From: Juglans regia
Lineage: Eukaryota; Streptophyta; Magnoliopsida; Fagales; Juglandaceae
Direction: 5' to 3'
DNA: 64,000 bases
Assembly (NCBI RefSeq): GCF_001411555.2
Contig: NC_049910.1
Span: 31,157,150 to 31,221,149, forward strand
Made by a program: the position numbers and the translations under genes. Under the pieces are notes generated by a model. That model searched no databases, was not told the DNA's origin, and saw only the letters and a program-made list of their open reading frames with translations. Of the stretch, positions 1-10,260 are shown piece by piece (within the stretch, counting starts at the first letter, position 1; each line of letters opens with the position of its first letter).

Positions 1-355
1 TTTCATTATTCTCTTTCTATAAAAAAAAATTAATTATAAATAATTTTACAAACTAATACGTGCATCCATTTAATATGATTAGTCAGAAAGTAAATTTTAT
101 TAAAAATAATATTAATTTAAATTTAAAATATGAAAACAACAATATTAATAAGCAGAATGATACCCAATCTTACTTAAATATAATAAAATTCTTCGAAAAA
201 TCAGATCGTAAAATCACAGACAATCAATCCAAGGAATGCCCCAAACGTACGTACAGGGATTAAAAGAAAATAAGATAAAATGAAAAAGATAAATTATTAA
301 TCGTTCGAATAAATTTCGAGTTATTTGGAGATCGTGATCTGCAGGTACCGCTAAT

Positions 356-1786
356 TTATTGAGAGATTAGCTCAAGCAAAGTTTTGACATCTTTGGAAGC
401 AATCCCATCAGGTCCGGCAGCTTTCACTACAAGCCTTTTAAGATCTCTGATCTTCTCCCTCATCCTTCTTCCATGTTGATCATGTCCCAGAACGAGCTCC
501 AAGCTCTTGACCATTCCCTTCTTTGTAAACACCCCTCCCTCAACCCTAACCCCTATCTCCCACACGTCCTCTACCATCCGTCCGTTCATCTTATTGTCGC
601 CTAAGATCGGCCGGCAGATCATCGGAACCTCTCCGACAATGCTCTCAAACACAGAGTTGTATCCACAGTGTGTAATGTACACGCCTACTGCTTTATGTGA
701 CAAGACATGAGCCTGGGGTGCCCAGGGAACTATTTTTCCTTGTTTCCTTGTCCTCTCGAGGAACCCATTCGGCAGAAATGCTTTGAAGTTTTCCCTAAGA
801 GACCAAAGAAAAGGAACGCAACTCGCTTCCAGCGCCTCTGCCAAAGCTGCAAACTCGTGGGGTGGCACCGCCGCCACTGTTCCAAAGCTTATATATGCTA
901 CCGATGTTAGCTTTTGCTCGTCCAACCATGGGAGGCAGCCTGTGGCGTCTGAATGCGATGGTGGTAGGGGTGGAGTTGGGACTATTAATGTGAGAAATCC
1001 CACGTACAGAATGTCTTGGAACTTGGACTTGAGATCATCGGTGAGTATGGTTGAGTTTAGTTCTTGGAAAGAGTTCATCACAACAGCATTTGCTCGTGGC
1101 AGGACATCGCTAATTCCGCGCAGTGTGCGTGCGAAAATTGATGAAGAATTTGAGTGATTACCTTGAAGTATTTCTGGGGGTAAGTCCCCGAAGCGCATTA
1201 CGGAGAGTCCTGGAATGGCATCTAGGGTTTTGTCAATAGGGTTTAGATCTCCCACTGCACCGCCATTACCATGAGCTTCACCGCCACCGCAAGCTTTAGC
1301 ATAAGTCTCATGGAGGAGAGCACTGTAAATGTGGGCAGAGAGGTCGTAGGGTGCGGGAACGTATAAAGGGACCCACTTTACATGCATGTCCGCAGCCAAA
1401 TCGCAGCCAAAGACCAAGAAAGCATCGTTCAAGATGCAGGTGATCTTTTGCTGCCCAGTCTCGGCCACTACCATATCCATGCCTTTCCGGAAGCTCTCAG
1501 GTGCAGCCTCAAGGAACAGCTCCACTTCCTCGAGGGGATTCCCGGGAGTAAGGACATGTCCCTCCGGCACGCCATCCACAACATCGTAGGATTTAAGGTT
1601 GTGTGGGAGGTGAGCTCCTGAGGTGGCAGAGAGCTTTTGGTTGGATTTGGCAGTGTTGAGGAAGGAGAACCGCACGTCAGGGGCGGCCGATGCTAATTTG
1701 GAAGCTAGGTTGAGTAAAGGCCAGGGATGGCAGCCAAATGGAAATGCCAAAACTGCAACATGATTTTTTCCGGAGCTTTGACTCAT
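356..1786 (-). CDS. UDP-glycosyltransferase, flavonoid 3-O-glycosyltransferase-like (UGT78 type), copy A
   Basis: Predicted cytosolic family 1 glycosyltransferase of 476 residues that would move a sugar from a UDP-sugar to a small acceptor, most likely a flavonoid or anthocyanidin. The N-terminal signature VAVLAFPFGCH places the catalytic His at residue 20, and the partner Asp is D121 in ILNDAF. The PSPG donor box runs from W355 to N398 and contains HCGYNS. Family members normally have Trp at box position 22 and Gln at position 44; here these are Y376 and N398, so donor choice may differ. The length is full for the family and there is no internal stop. The start is the Met just before the conserved N-terminal strand. 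The coding region is uninterrupted, although many UGT78 genes have one intron. A paralogue lies at 15501-16946 on the same strand. Family assignment is secure; the acceptor and sugar are inference. Confidence 0.92.
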   Translation of the reverse strand: MSQSSGKNHVAVLAFPFGCHPWPLLNLASKLASAAPDVRFSFLNTAKSNQKLSATSGAHLPHNLKSYDVVDGVPEGHVLTPGNPLEEVELFLEAAPESFRKGMDMVVAETGQQKITCILNDAFLVFGCDLAADMHVKWVPLYVPAPYDLSAHIYSALLHETYAKACGGGEAHGNGGAVGDLNPIDKTLDAIPGLSVMRFGDLPPEILQGNHSNSSSIFARTLRGISDVLPRANAVVMNSFQELNSTILTDDLKSKFQDILYVGFLTLIVPTPPLPPSHSDATGCLPWLDEQKLTSVAYISFGTVAAVPPHEFAALAEALEASCVPFLWSLRENFKAFLPNGFLERTRKQGKIVPWAPQAHVLSHKAVGVYITHCGYNSVFESIVGEVPMICRPILGDNKMNGRMVEDVWEIGVRVEGGVFTKKGMVKSLELVLGHDQHGRRMREKIRDLKRLVVKAAGPDGIASKDVKTLLELISQ

Positions 1787-1883
1787 TTTTCTTGGCTTGA
1801 TCTGCTTCTAGATACTAGATATATAATATTAGTGTAATTTGTACTGCATGTGTGCGTGTATTCAAGAACGGAGAGAGACGATC

Positions 1884-1896
1884 TATTATATATATT
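1884..1896 (-). promoter_or_regulatory. Candidate TATA box of UGT copy A
   Basis: An AT-only stretch reading TTAATATATATAA on the minus strand lies about 100 bases upstream of the UGT start codon, a plausible core-promoter distance. The paralogue lacks this segment. Confidence 0.4.
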
Positions 1897-2084
1897 AATA
1901 GCATCATGCATTCCAAACTTTCTTCGCTACTGTCGGCAATTAATATTATTTAATACTGAATGGTTGCTTTAAACCTAAGTTTGACTGGTAGCCATAGTTA
2001 GGTAAGCACTCCCGCCAACTAACACTCTTGGCAATTAATATTATGGAATTTGATAGACCAAGTGGACCTATAAGTACAAAAGCT

Positions 2085-2255
2085 TTTTTTATCTCTTTTT
2101 TCTTTAATTACTTTTTATACAATTTTAAATATTTTTAAAAAATAAAAAAAATATTAATTTATTAATATTCACTTCCTTAATCATTAAATAAAAGAATTAA
2201 AAATTAAAAACTTAATCGGTTATCGATTCAACTAACATTTTCCTAATATTATTGA
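2085..2255. repeat. AT-rich MITE-like repeat
   Basis: An AT-rich block with a recurring core (CACTTCCTTAATCATTAAAT) upstream of UGT copy A. Close relatives lie at about 17190-17345 (the same site in the duplicate), within 15040-15320, and at 62618-62832. It therefore belongs to a dispersed family rather than to the gene. Confidence 0.55.
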
Positions 2256-2284
2256 ATACTGAATGGTAGCTTTAAACTGGATTG

Positions 2285-2600
2285 TTTGGAAATAGATCTC
2301 ATTTCAAAATTCTCATATATGCATTTCATCATCTCATCTTATTACATCTCCTTCCCAAACAAAATTTAAATACAAACATTTTCAAACTAATCATTACAAC
2401 TTTTCCAAACTTTCAAACAAAAAATAAAAAATAATTCAACTTTTTCAAATCAACTAACAAAAATAATATTATAAAACTATATTATAACAATATTTTAATT
2501 TTATAATATTTTTATTCAACTTTTTCTCTCTCCTTTTCCAAAACTCAAAATATACTCATTTCAAACTATCTGAAATTACCTTATTATTACTCACAAAATT
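2285..2600. mobile_element. Tourist-like MITE, GTTTGGATA family
   Basis: It begins with a TTGTTTGGAAATAG-like end and contains the family landmarks AATCATTACAACTTTTCC and ATTCAACTTTTTCTC seen in the complete copy at 54356-54715. The duplicate block has an internally deleted version near 17579-17700. Confidence 0.6.
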
Positions 2601-3989
2601 TTTATACCATATTACAGCAACTCCTACCTTAATTAGAAATTTCCTTAAATTGTTCATTTTTATCTAAATACATTTTTATAATTCATATAGAAATACATAT
2701 ATTATGTAAACCTTATTTTATAAAATATGAAAAATGTTTGGGGAATGGAGAATGCGACGCTCTCAAATTGACCGATACTTTTTTTTTTTTTTTAATATTT
2801 GTGATTGTTTATATTTTAATATTGCATTTTATTATTATTATTATTATTATTTTAAAATAAATAAAAAATACTTTAAAAAGAAAAAAAAATACACTGTCAG
2901 TACCGAATTCTCTGGCACCACCCTTACTTAATGGTTAAACAAGTGATTTTTAGTGAGTTTGTTAATTTTTTTTAAATGTTTAGAGGTGTTTAAAAAAATT
3001 AAAAAAAAAAAAAAACAAGAAAAATGCATTTGCACATATTGGTACAATGCATGGTGCACCTTTCTCGATCCCTTAACATTGTCCAAAAATTATTGCATGT
3101 GGAATGTGGAACCCAATATTATATATATATATATATATAACATGTTAATTTAATGTGAGTTTATATAATATGTTAGAATCTTATTATTTACGTCTATTAA
3201 TCTTATAAATCTTAATATAATATTTGATTATAATATAGAATAAATTAGTCTAATAATTTTTAATATAACATTTGAATTTTGATATAACATATAAATTTTA
3301 ATTTTATGACATAAAATTAATATAATATAAACTGGAGGATATGGGTCAACCACTTGTTAAAATTTTGTTGGCATATATCCGTAAAGTCGGAAAAATCGGA
3401 CCGGACCGAGACTGAAAAAAAAAAAATCAAAAGTTTAGTTTCAGTGGTAAATTGGTCCGATATCGATTCTTAAATTTTTAAAATCAATGTATACAAATTC
3501 GATTCTAAAAAAATTTCAAAACCATACTGTTACACCCACAATCAAAATTCTCTACACACTTTGTCTTGATTTTGATTTGGGCATCGGAGGTATCCCATAC
3601 CACACCGAGGCCCCCTTTTTATTTTCTTAGTGCAAGTTGTTGAGACCATTAGCAAGAATGCAAAACATGTTCACAACAATTAACGCGGTCTGTAGGATAG
3701 TATAACACATTCAATGTACTTTTTGCATGCCTACAACAATATGCTATGAAGCAGCCTTTTTCGATTCTAATGATATTCAGGCTAAATATCGGGCCCTTTT
3801 CCCGTACATAGATTCTAACTTTTTCTGAATTCTGATCATATTAATGACCATATATGTTTCTTAATTGGATAGAATATATAGTAGATATATTCCACATTGA
3901 CAAGTTTGTCCTTGGGGTATAACCAAACATTTTATAACCAAACCAATATATACCGATTATACCCCTAAACTAGTATTTTTGATTTTACC
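2601..3989. other. AT-rich intergenic stretch, no gene seen
   Basis: Mostly A/T runs, with a TA dinucleotide run near 3121-3138 and a long A run near 3000. A segment near 3380-3480 rich in CGGACCGGACC-type text resembles hAT terminal regions but has no matching partner end. No coding signal was recognised. Confidence 0.6.
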
Positions 3990-4440
3990 GATTTCAGTAT
4001 AGCAATTCAAGAAACATTTTGTCACTAATACCATGAAAAATCGCTAGAAATACCCATTCTCATCGATTTTTCAATCACGCATGTTCGTTGAAATTGTTTG
4101 CTTCTTTTTTTTTTTTTTTTTGCATAAAATCAGCAAATTGAAAAAATCATTGCAAATAGTATGTTATTTCCGGCGATTAAGTTAATTGCAAATAGTTAAA
4201 AAATTTTCGAAAATGTGTATTCCATTATCAAAGGAAATTGTTGAGAAAAAAATTCTGCGGCGAAAAGTAGTATAAAATTGCCGCAAATAACATTTTCTAA
4301 CGAATGTGTTTCATCACAAATAAGTCTTTTCGACGACAAATTGAACTTTTGCAGCAACTTTAATTTGCCGCAAATAATTTGTTACCAAAAAAATAAAAAT
4401 TACTAGTGAAACGTTTCACTAGTATCATTATCCTTATGAT
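3990..4440. mobile_element. Left arm of a possible CACTA-like element
   Basis: Short motifs such as TGCCGCAAATAA, CGACAAAT and ATCGCTAG are scattered here in both orientations. This is the pattern of subterminal repeats of plant CACTA (En/Spm) elements. The same motif set recurs at 8600-9015. A CACTAAT string occurs near 4022, but no clean terminal inverted repeat pair was found, so the superfamily is tentative. Confidence 0.4.
4402..4423. repeat. 22-bp perfect palindrome
   Basis: ACTAGTGAAAC followed directly by its reverse complement. It sits at the inner end of the subterminal-repeat arm. Confidence 0.9.
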
Positions 4441-4558
4441 ATCTTATTTTCACAAAATAAAAATAAAAAAAAAAAGAAAAAAAAATCCACAAAAACAGAA
4501 GTATGGTTTATTCCCAGACGTAGAGTGCTATGAAAGTTTTCTTGGGTGTTTTTTTTAC

Positions 4559-4617
4559 CTCATAATCAGATATCGGTAGGTTGCAAGCATGGCACCGGAG
4601 GCATTCAGGATGCCAAA
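4559..4617 (-). pseudogene. LIM-domain exon fragment (DA1-like)
   Basis: Read on the minus strand, this stretch encodes WHPECLRCHACNLPISDYE followed by a GT donor. That is the second half of a LIM zinc finger (H-x2-C-x2-C-x2-C), and the wording closely matches plant DA1/DAR ubiquitin-receptor proteins. No other DA1 exon was recognised nearby, so this is a captured or relic exon. It lies between the two CACTA-like arms, consistent with gene-fragment capture; that link is inference. Confidence 0.6.
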
Positions 4618-4627
4618 AAGCAGAAAC

Positions 4628-4629
4628 AG

Positions 4630-4657
<28 letters not shown>
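4628..4657. repeat. (AG)n microsatellite
   Basis: About 15 dinucleotide units next to the LIM exon fragment. Confidence 0.9.
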
Positions 4658-4659
<2 letters not shown>

Positions 4660-4660
<1 letters not shown>

Positions 4661-5874
4661 TAGAAGTAAATTTCCAAGACAATATGAGATGATCAGTTAA
4701 GTGTTGAAAAGTCATCTCCAGCACCCCAATTAAAATGCCAAACTAGTCAAGGAAGAAAGAGAACTTACAGCAATAGGAATGATTGCTATCCAGAAGAGAT
4801 GAGACCCTGTATCAAGCATCATAAACAAATGATGATAAGTTTAATGAGGGGAATGATAGGTATGATTAAATCAGACTACAATATATTGATGGGAAAGAAA
4901 GCTAGATGAGAAGTACAAGGCAATATATAAGCTATATGGGCATTTGAGAATTTCTACAGAAAGAACCACAAACTCATATTGATTGGTTATACGTGTAAAC
5001 TAAAGACATAGGCATATGTACTTTTCTCAAAATTAAAACCATGGCATTTTCGCCGTTCATATTCATGCTTCTTTTTTTTTGACTGATAAAATAAGAAACT
5101 GACTCCACATTCTTAATGGTCAAGTTGAGTCCTGCCAACCACCATGGAGCTCAAACATCTAACCCTTACACGCTTATTTGAGAAAATAATAAATTCACAA
5201 TAGGGGCCTTAAATTTGCAAAAAATCTGAAAGGTTATCTCATAATCTGAAACTTCCAACATCAGAAGCCAAAGAATCCAAATCCATGGACAGGTTGGCCA
5301 GCTGAAAAGTTTGAATAACCTATACAGAACTAATAATAACATTTATCCAAAGTTCTCTTCTAGTCTCAACCATATTCGCCAGAAGATATCCTGGAAATTG
5401 TAAGGAACTAGTGAGCAGCAAGGCCACGAAGGGCAAGGAAGAAAGTCTTCCCTTTTATGGATGGTATGATAAAGAGGAACCCATTCAAAAACTTTCCTTA
5501 CATCAAGAACGTCTTACTACGCTTTTTTCATTAGGGCTCTTTCCTTCCTTACATTAAGGAAAAGCTGTAGACATCAATATACAGCAAAACCTCCACAACT
5601 ACATTCCCAACTATATATAGATGTAAATGAGGATCACAGTAGGTAAACTAGGAAACACATCTGAATCAGTCTAAATGAGTAGTGGAATCAAAATACGCTC
5701 ACCCAATTCCATGTCATAAGCTAGTTTAGCCAAATGGCATCAAACATGATAATAAAACACCCAAATAATGTGATAATAAAACCAAAAAAAGATTAAAGAT
5801 AATAATAATAACAAGAATTCAAGAAGAAATAATCCTGCATCACATTAATATAAGCTCATGGAAATCAGCAAGCG
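4660..5874. other. Non-coding stretch between LIM exon fragment and LINE
   Basis: Moderately AT-rich, with intron-like texture on the minus strand. A possible short exon at 4783-4821 (minus) ends in a good GTAAGT donor but matches nothing I recognise. Confidence 0.5.
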
Positions 5875-6715
5875 GCAGTCTCAGATTTGCTGTGTTGTGC
5901 CAATGGGACGGTAAGTTGGAATGTCACTTTTACTAGAAATGCTCAGGACTGGGAACTTGATGAGATGGCAGCCCTTTTTAGACACTTGTACTCAGCAAAG
6001 GTAGGAGGAAATGGGGGTGACCGTATGTTGTGGATTCACACGGGGAGAAACCAGTTTACTGTTCAATCTTTTTACAAGGTTTTGACATTACAACAACCCA
6101 CCTTTTTTCCGTGGAAGAGTATTTGGAAAGCACAAGCTCCCTCTAAAGTTGCGTTTTTTACTTGGACAGCTGTGCTTGGAAAGATTTTGACGGTTGATAA
6201 TTTAAGGAAGCGGGGTATGGTGGTCATGGAGTGGTGCTACATGTGCAAAACGAATGGATAATCGATAGATCATTTACTTTTACATTGTGAGGTGGTGAGG
6301 AAATTATGGGATGGTATTCTTGATAGAGCAGGACTGAGTTGGATAATGCCTAAGAGTGTGTTGGAACTACTAGTGTGCTGGAACAGGAGGCATATTAGTG
6401 CACAATTGGCAACAGCGTGGCGTATGATACCTTTGTGCTTAATGTGGTGTTTATGGTTAGAAAGGAATGATAGGTGTTTTAGTAACAAGGAGCGTACAGT
6501 GGGGGAAATCTGGAATTTTTTTGTATTCTCTCTTTTACAGTGGTTTTCTGCTATTGTATTGAAGAGTGGGAATGTTCATGAGTTTCTATCTTCTTTTCAG
6601 CTCACTAGAATGTAATTAGGTGTCTCACTTTGTATACTTCCTGTGTACTTGGGCTTTGCCTAGTTTCATTCTATTCAATAAAGCTACTTATTTACTTATC
6701 AAAAAAAAAAAAAAT
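5875..6715 (+). mobile_element. 5'-truncated LINE, 3' end with poly(A)
   Basis: One reading frame from 5887 to 6615 encodes the C-terminal part of a plant LINE ORF2: the zinc-binding zf-RVT region (APSKVAFFTW, then a Cys pair and HLLLHC) and the tail with WRMIPLCLMWCLWLERN. It is broken by a single TAA at 6259-6261, just before SIDHLLLHC. A typical LINE 3' region follows, ending in TTACTTATC and an A run at about 6702-6714. RT and endonuclease are absent, so it is a dead 5'-truncated insertion. I found no clear target duplication. Confidence 0.85.
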
Positions 6716-8276
6716 GAACACTCTTAGAAATTGAATTTGAATTTGGAGGATGTGCAATCAAACAAACTACACCACATCAACCCATATTTACTTGCCTTGG
6801 AAGAATTCAAGGCAGCGGGAAGTAGAAGTTTTGCAATATTGGGCTTGGCAAAACAGGTCACTCTCAATTTGATCGAAATTTTAATGAATGTCCACATTAC
6901 ATTGCAAAGATGAAGTTTAACTATAAATTATTGGCGTTCATGTGGGGATTTATATATTATAGATGTATCTAGATAGTTAGAATATAAGTGATTCGTAAAC
7001 TAACCAGGTGATGGGTCTGGATCATCCGCTTTAATATAATTTTGTAAAGTATTAATGTACACCTACAGATCAACAGTGCCTAACTTTGTCAAAAAGCTTA
7101 AGGTGGAACTCAATGGGGTCCATATGCATGCATGCATGTCACTGTTGATGTTGGCTTTGTATGAAGAGTATTATACTTGTGCAAGCAGTAGAATTATGAT
7201 GGAGATATATATGAATATATATATATAGGTAATCAGTTTTAATTTACATTTGACACATTTCGGCCAAAGATGCCCTCATGTACATTAGCATGTTATCATT
7301 CCAAATACAAAGTTCGAGTTAGCAGGGCTACCCCATAAATCGATAACAAATATACATTTGTAGGGATGATGGAAAGGAAGGGAAAAGAAAGACAAAACAT
7401 GAGAGTAAGTGAGGCCTAGAAAGAAGGGCAGGAAATAAATTAGATTCCCTAGATAAGAGAAAAAGAGATCTAGTACTAAAATATGAGTACTACATGTTGT
7501 GCCAAGGAATTTTATCATTTCTTGAATTAGATTGAATTGATCAGACTAAATTTTTTAAGAAGCTTAGTGTGCAAATTAAAGAGATAAATACACAACCTGA
7601 ATTTTACATAATTTAATAGTACTTCTGGTGTGAATCTCTTAAATAGTATTTAAATGCTTATAATCATAAGCTTTATCTATACAATTATGCAAAATAGAAA
7701 CACATATAATGTTGATGATAAGGCATTCATAACTTTACACACACACATGAGAATGATTAGATATTGTGTGTGTGTGTGTGTGTGTGTATATCATGCATAT
7801 ATATATGGGCAAATATGATCTGATTTCCCATAAATTTTTTTTTTTTGATAAGTACTTTTGGGGATAATTAATGCAAGCTGCTGTTAAATTGAAACATATA
7901 AATCCCTATTGATCTAATACCCAACGCCAAAATCTAATTAAAAGATATAAATCCCTATTCCACGACAATATGCAAATTTTCCAAACCCAATACGCTAAAC
8001 TAAAGAAAAACTGAATAGGACAATTGCAAAGTAAAATCTTCTCAAACCCAAAAAAATCCATAAGCAAACAAAACCCTAGACCTGCCAGTATAACACCAAC
8101 ATCATTCACACAAAAATTGAAACAAAATCCTAACTTCATGTTCATAACCCAGATCCATTAAAGTAGCAATCCAATTCTAATTACCTCCATCAAAAAGCAC
8201 CTCACAACTCTAAGCCACCAACAAAGGCACACAATAATCTTGTTTATTACGCACTCTTGCGGCACAAAATAGAGAG

Positions 8277-8317
<41 letters not shown>

Positions 8318-8599
8318 GGTGGAGGAGAGATGACCTACCAACGAGGACGAAGCGCATGGTGGTTGTGGTGGCGGAGCAGGACCCAGAAGGCGTAGAGGTC
8401 GCGGGGCAGAACCACTCCAGCCCGTCGGCGTTGTGTACTCACACCAAGACTTTAGAGGCTCCATGGCGCCGAGCACAAAGGAAAGATGTAGCAGAGAGAG
8501 AAACAGAGAGAGGGAAAGGCACGGAGGAAAGATGCCGACATCCTGAGTGAGAGGGGAAATGATAGAGGCAGATATCGGGCGGGAGGGAAAAATGAAGGA
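6716..8599. other. Intergenic stretch, no recognised gene
   Basis: Contains a (GT)n run at about 7764-7788, a T run followed by GATAAGTAC near 7838-7856 that resembles a reversed LINE tail, and a (GA)n run at 8281-8316. The last 300 bases are more GC-rich and could be a relic 5' region of some gene. No homologous reading frame was recognised. Confidence 0.5.
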
Positions 8600-9015
8600 G
8601 ACCGAGCCCTAGTTCGATACGACCTATTGTCGCCGTAAAATAACTTTTTTCAGCGACAAAGTTAAAAAAATCGCTGCAATAAACTACAATTGCAGCGATT
8701 AACAAACCATTGTAACAAATTTTTTAATATATCCACGAATTTTTTCATCACAAAAAATAAAGAGAATGGTTATACATCAGCTTGTAGCCGTAGCACACCT
8801 CACATGATATATTTTTTTTTAAACTTAGTACATTAAATGTGCTGCGACTACAGACTGATGTAAATAATTTTTCAAAAATAAAAAATACTGAAAATGACCA
8901 ATTTAGTATTTGCAACAAATATGTTAGTCGCAAAAATTAGAAAAGTTGCTGCAAAAAATAGTTTTAAAATTTTATGTAAAAATATTAGGACGATGTAAAA
9001 ATCGTTAGGTCTGAC
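8600..9015. mobile_element. Right arm of a possible CACTA-like element
   Basis: Repeated motifs such as CAGCGACAAA, ATCGCTGCAA and GTCGCAAAAA match the set in the 3990-4440 arm. The arm stops where the hAT element begins at 9016, so its true end may be displaced or lost. Confidence 0.4.
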
Positions 9016-9167
9016 TAGGGGTGTGCAGAATTTCGAGAACTCCGACTCCGACGGAGTCGGAGTTGTCGGAATTAGGAGTCGGAATTCGGAGTAGCTCCGA
9101 ATAATTATTCGGAGTCGGAGTCGGAGTCGGAGTCGGAGCTCGAAGGAGCTCCAACTCCGACTCTGAA

Positions 9168-9225
9168 TTTTTTTTTAAACCCAGCTCCAAAACGACGTCG
9201 TTTTGGAGCTGGGTTTAAAAAAAAA
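9168..9225. repeat. 58-bp perfect palindrome in hAT left end
   Basis: Two 29-base arms meet between 9196 and 9197 (GACGTC at the centre) with no spacer. The arms contain CCCAGCTCCAAAACGAC and its reverse complement, flanked by T and A runs. Confidence 0.95.
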
Positions 9226-9231
9226 ATTATT

Positions 9232-9270
9232 GAACGACACCGTTCCACTTAATATGGAACGGCGTCGTTC
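9232..9270. repeat. Second inverted repeat in hAT left end
   Basis: Arms 9232-9247 and 9255-9270 match at 15 of 16 positions around a 7-base loop (GAACGAC.CCGTTCCA). Confidence 0.9.
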
Positions 9271-9714
9271 GGAAGTTCCTTCTTGAAGGGGCTTCTTCTT
9301 CACGTTTCAGAACGTCGTTCGCTCGTTCCTCACTTCCTCTTCCTTTTCACTTCTTCTTCTTCCTTCTTCCTTCTTCACTTCTTCTTCCTCCTTCACTTCT
9401 CTCTCGCGTCTCCAGTCCCAGTGACTGAACCAGTGAACCAGTGAAGTTCAGAACACCGTTCGTCGTTGCTCCTCCCTGCCGCCGTCCCTCTGTTCAGCTT
9501 CTAGCCTTCCACCTACGGTGAGCCCTAAATTTAATTCAAGCACGTCTCTTATGAATTGGAGCCAGCAGTTGTGATTCTTGTGATTCTTGTGTATTGAATA
9601 TTCAATATAGTCCCCAACACGGCGCTCAAAAACATGAATTTTACATTGTTTTGAAGACTTGCGCTTGAGCGAGGTGTCGAGCGCAAGTCGAGCGCACGTT
9701 GTATTGAACATTGG

Positions 9715-10100
9715 CTCGAGCGATATGTCGAGCAGAAGTCAAGCAAACCTCTCTGGAAGAGTTCTGTTCGAGCGCTACGTCGAGCGCTCATCGAGCGAAA
9801 CTCTCTGTATGGATTCTGCTCGAGCGCGACGTCGAGCGCAGGTCGAGCGATCCTCTCTGTATGGATTATGCTCGAGCGCCACGTTGAGCGCACGTCGAGC
9901 GAACCTCTCTGGATGGATTCTGCTCGAGCTCCACGTCGAGCGCACATCGAGCGAACCTCTCTGTATGAGTTCTGCTCGAGCGCCACTTCGAGCGCACATC
10001 GCGAACCTTTCGAGCGCTAACGCACGTCGAGCGAACCTCTCTGTATGGCTTCTGCTCGAGCGCACGTCGAGCGAGCGCCCATCTGGATGGGTTCGTCTGA
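9715..10100. repeat. 52-bp TCGAGCG-rich minisatellite, about 7 units
   Basis: Units begin with CTCGAGCG at 9715, 9767, 9819, 9871, 9923, 9975 and, after one irregular unit, 10055. Each contains CTCGAGCG, GTCGAGCGCA, GTCGAGCGAACC and CTCTGTATGGATTCTG. It lies between the hAT left end and its transposase, in the expected leader. Open frames on both strands here are by-products of the repeat. Confidence 0.9.
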
Positions 10101-10260
10101 GTCAAGCGCACATCAACCGAACCTCAATGTAATAATACATCGATACATGTATTATTATGATACAATAATACATGTCCTATTGTATAATACAATAGCCTAG
10201 TTTATTTTTAAACTAATTTTTTGCTTCTAATTTAATTTTTTCAGCTTCATTGATTGTGAT

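Larger units (their letters stand above)
1..2340. repeat. Duplicated block, copy A (UGT gene and flanks)
   Basis: This stretch is repeated at about 14696-17640. Bases 2-16 match 14696-14710. The stretch around 205-350 downstream of the UGT, the whole UGT coding region, and about 500 bases upstream of it (to about 2340) match in the same order and orientation. Copy A has an extra AT-rich stretch (about 17-195) absent from copy B. The window appears to start almost exactly at the left edge of the duplicated unit. Confidence 0.85.

Noticed and set aside
4783..4821. Short minus-strand exon reading SHLFWIAIIPIA with a good donor site
   Set aside because: Too short, matches no known protein and does not fit next to the LIM exon in DA1-like genes.
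9549..10132. Overlapping open frames of 80-157 codons on both strands
   Set aside because: They are produced by the 52-bp TCGAGCG tandem repeat and match no protein type.
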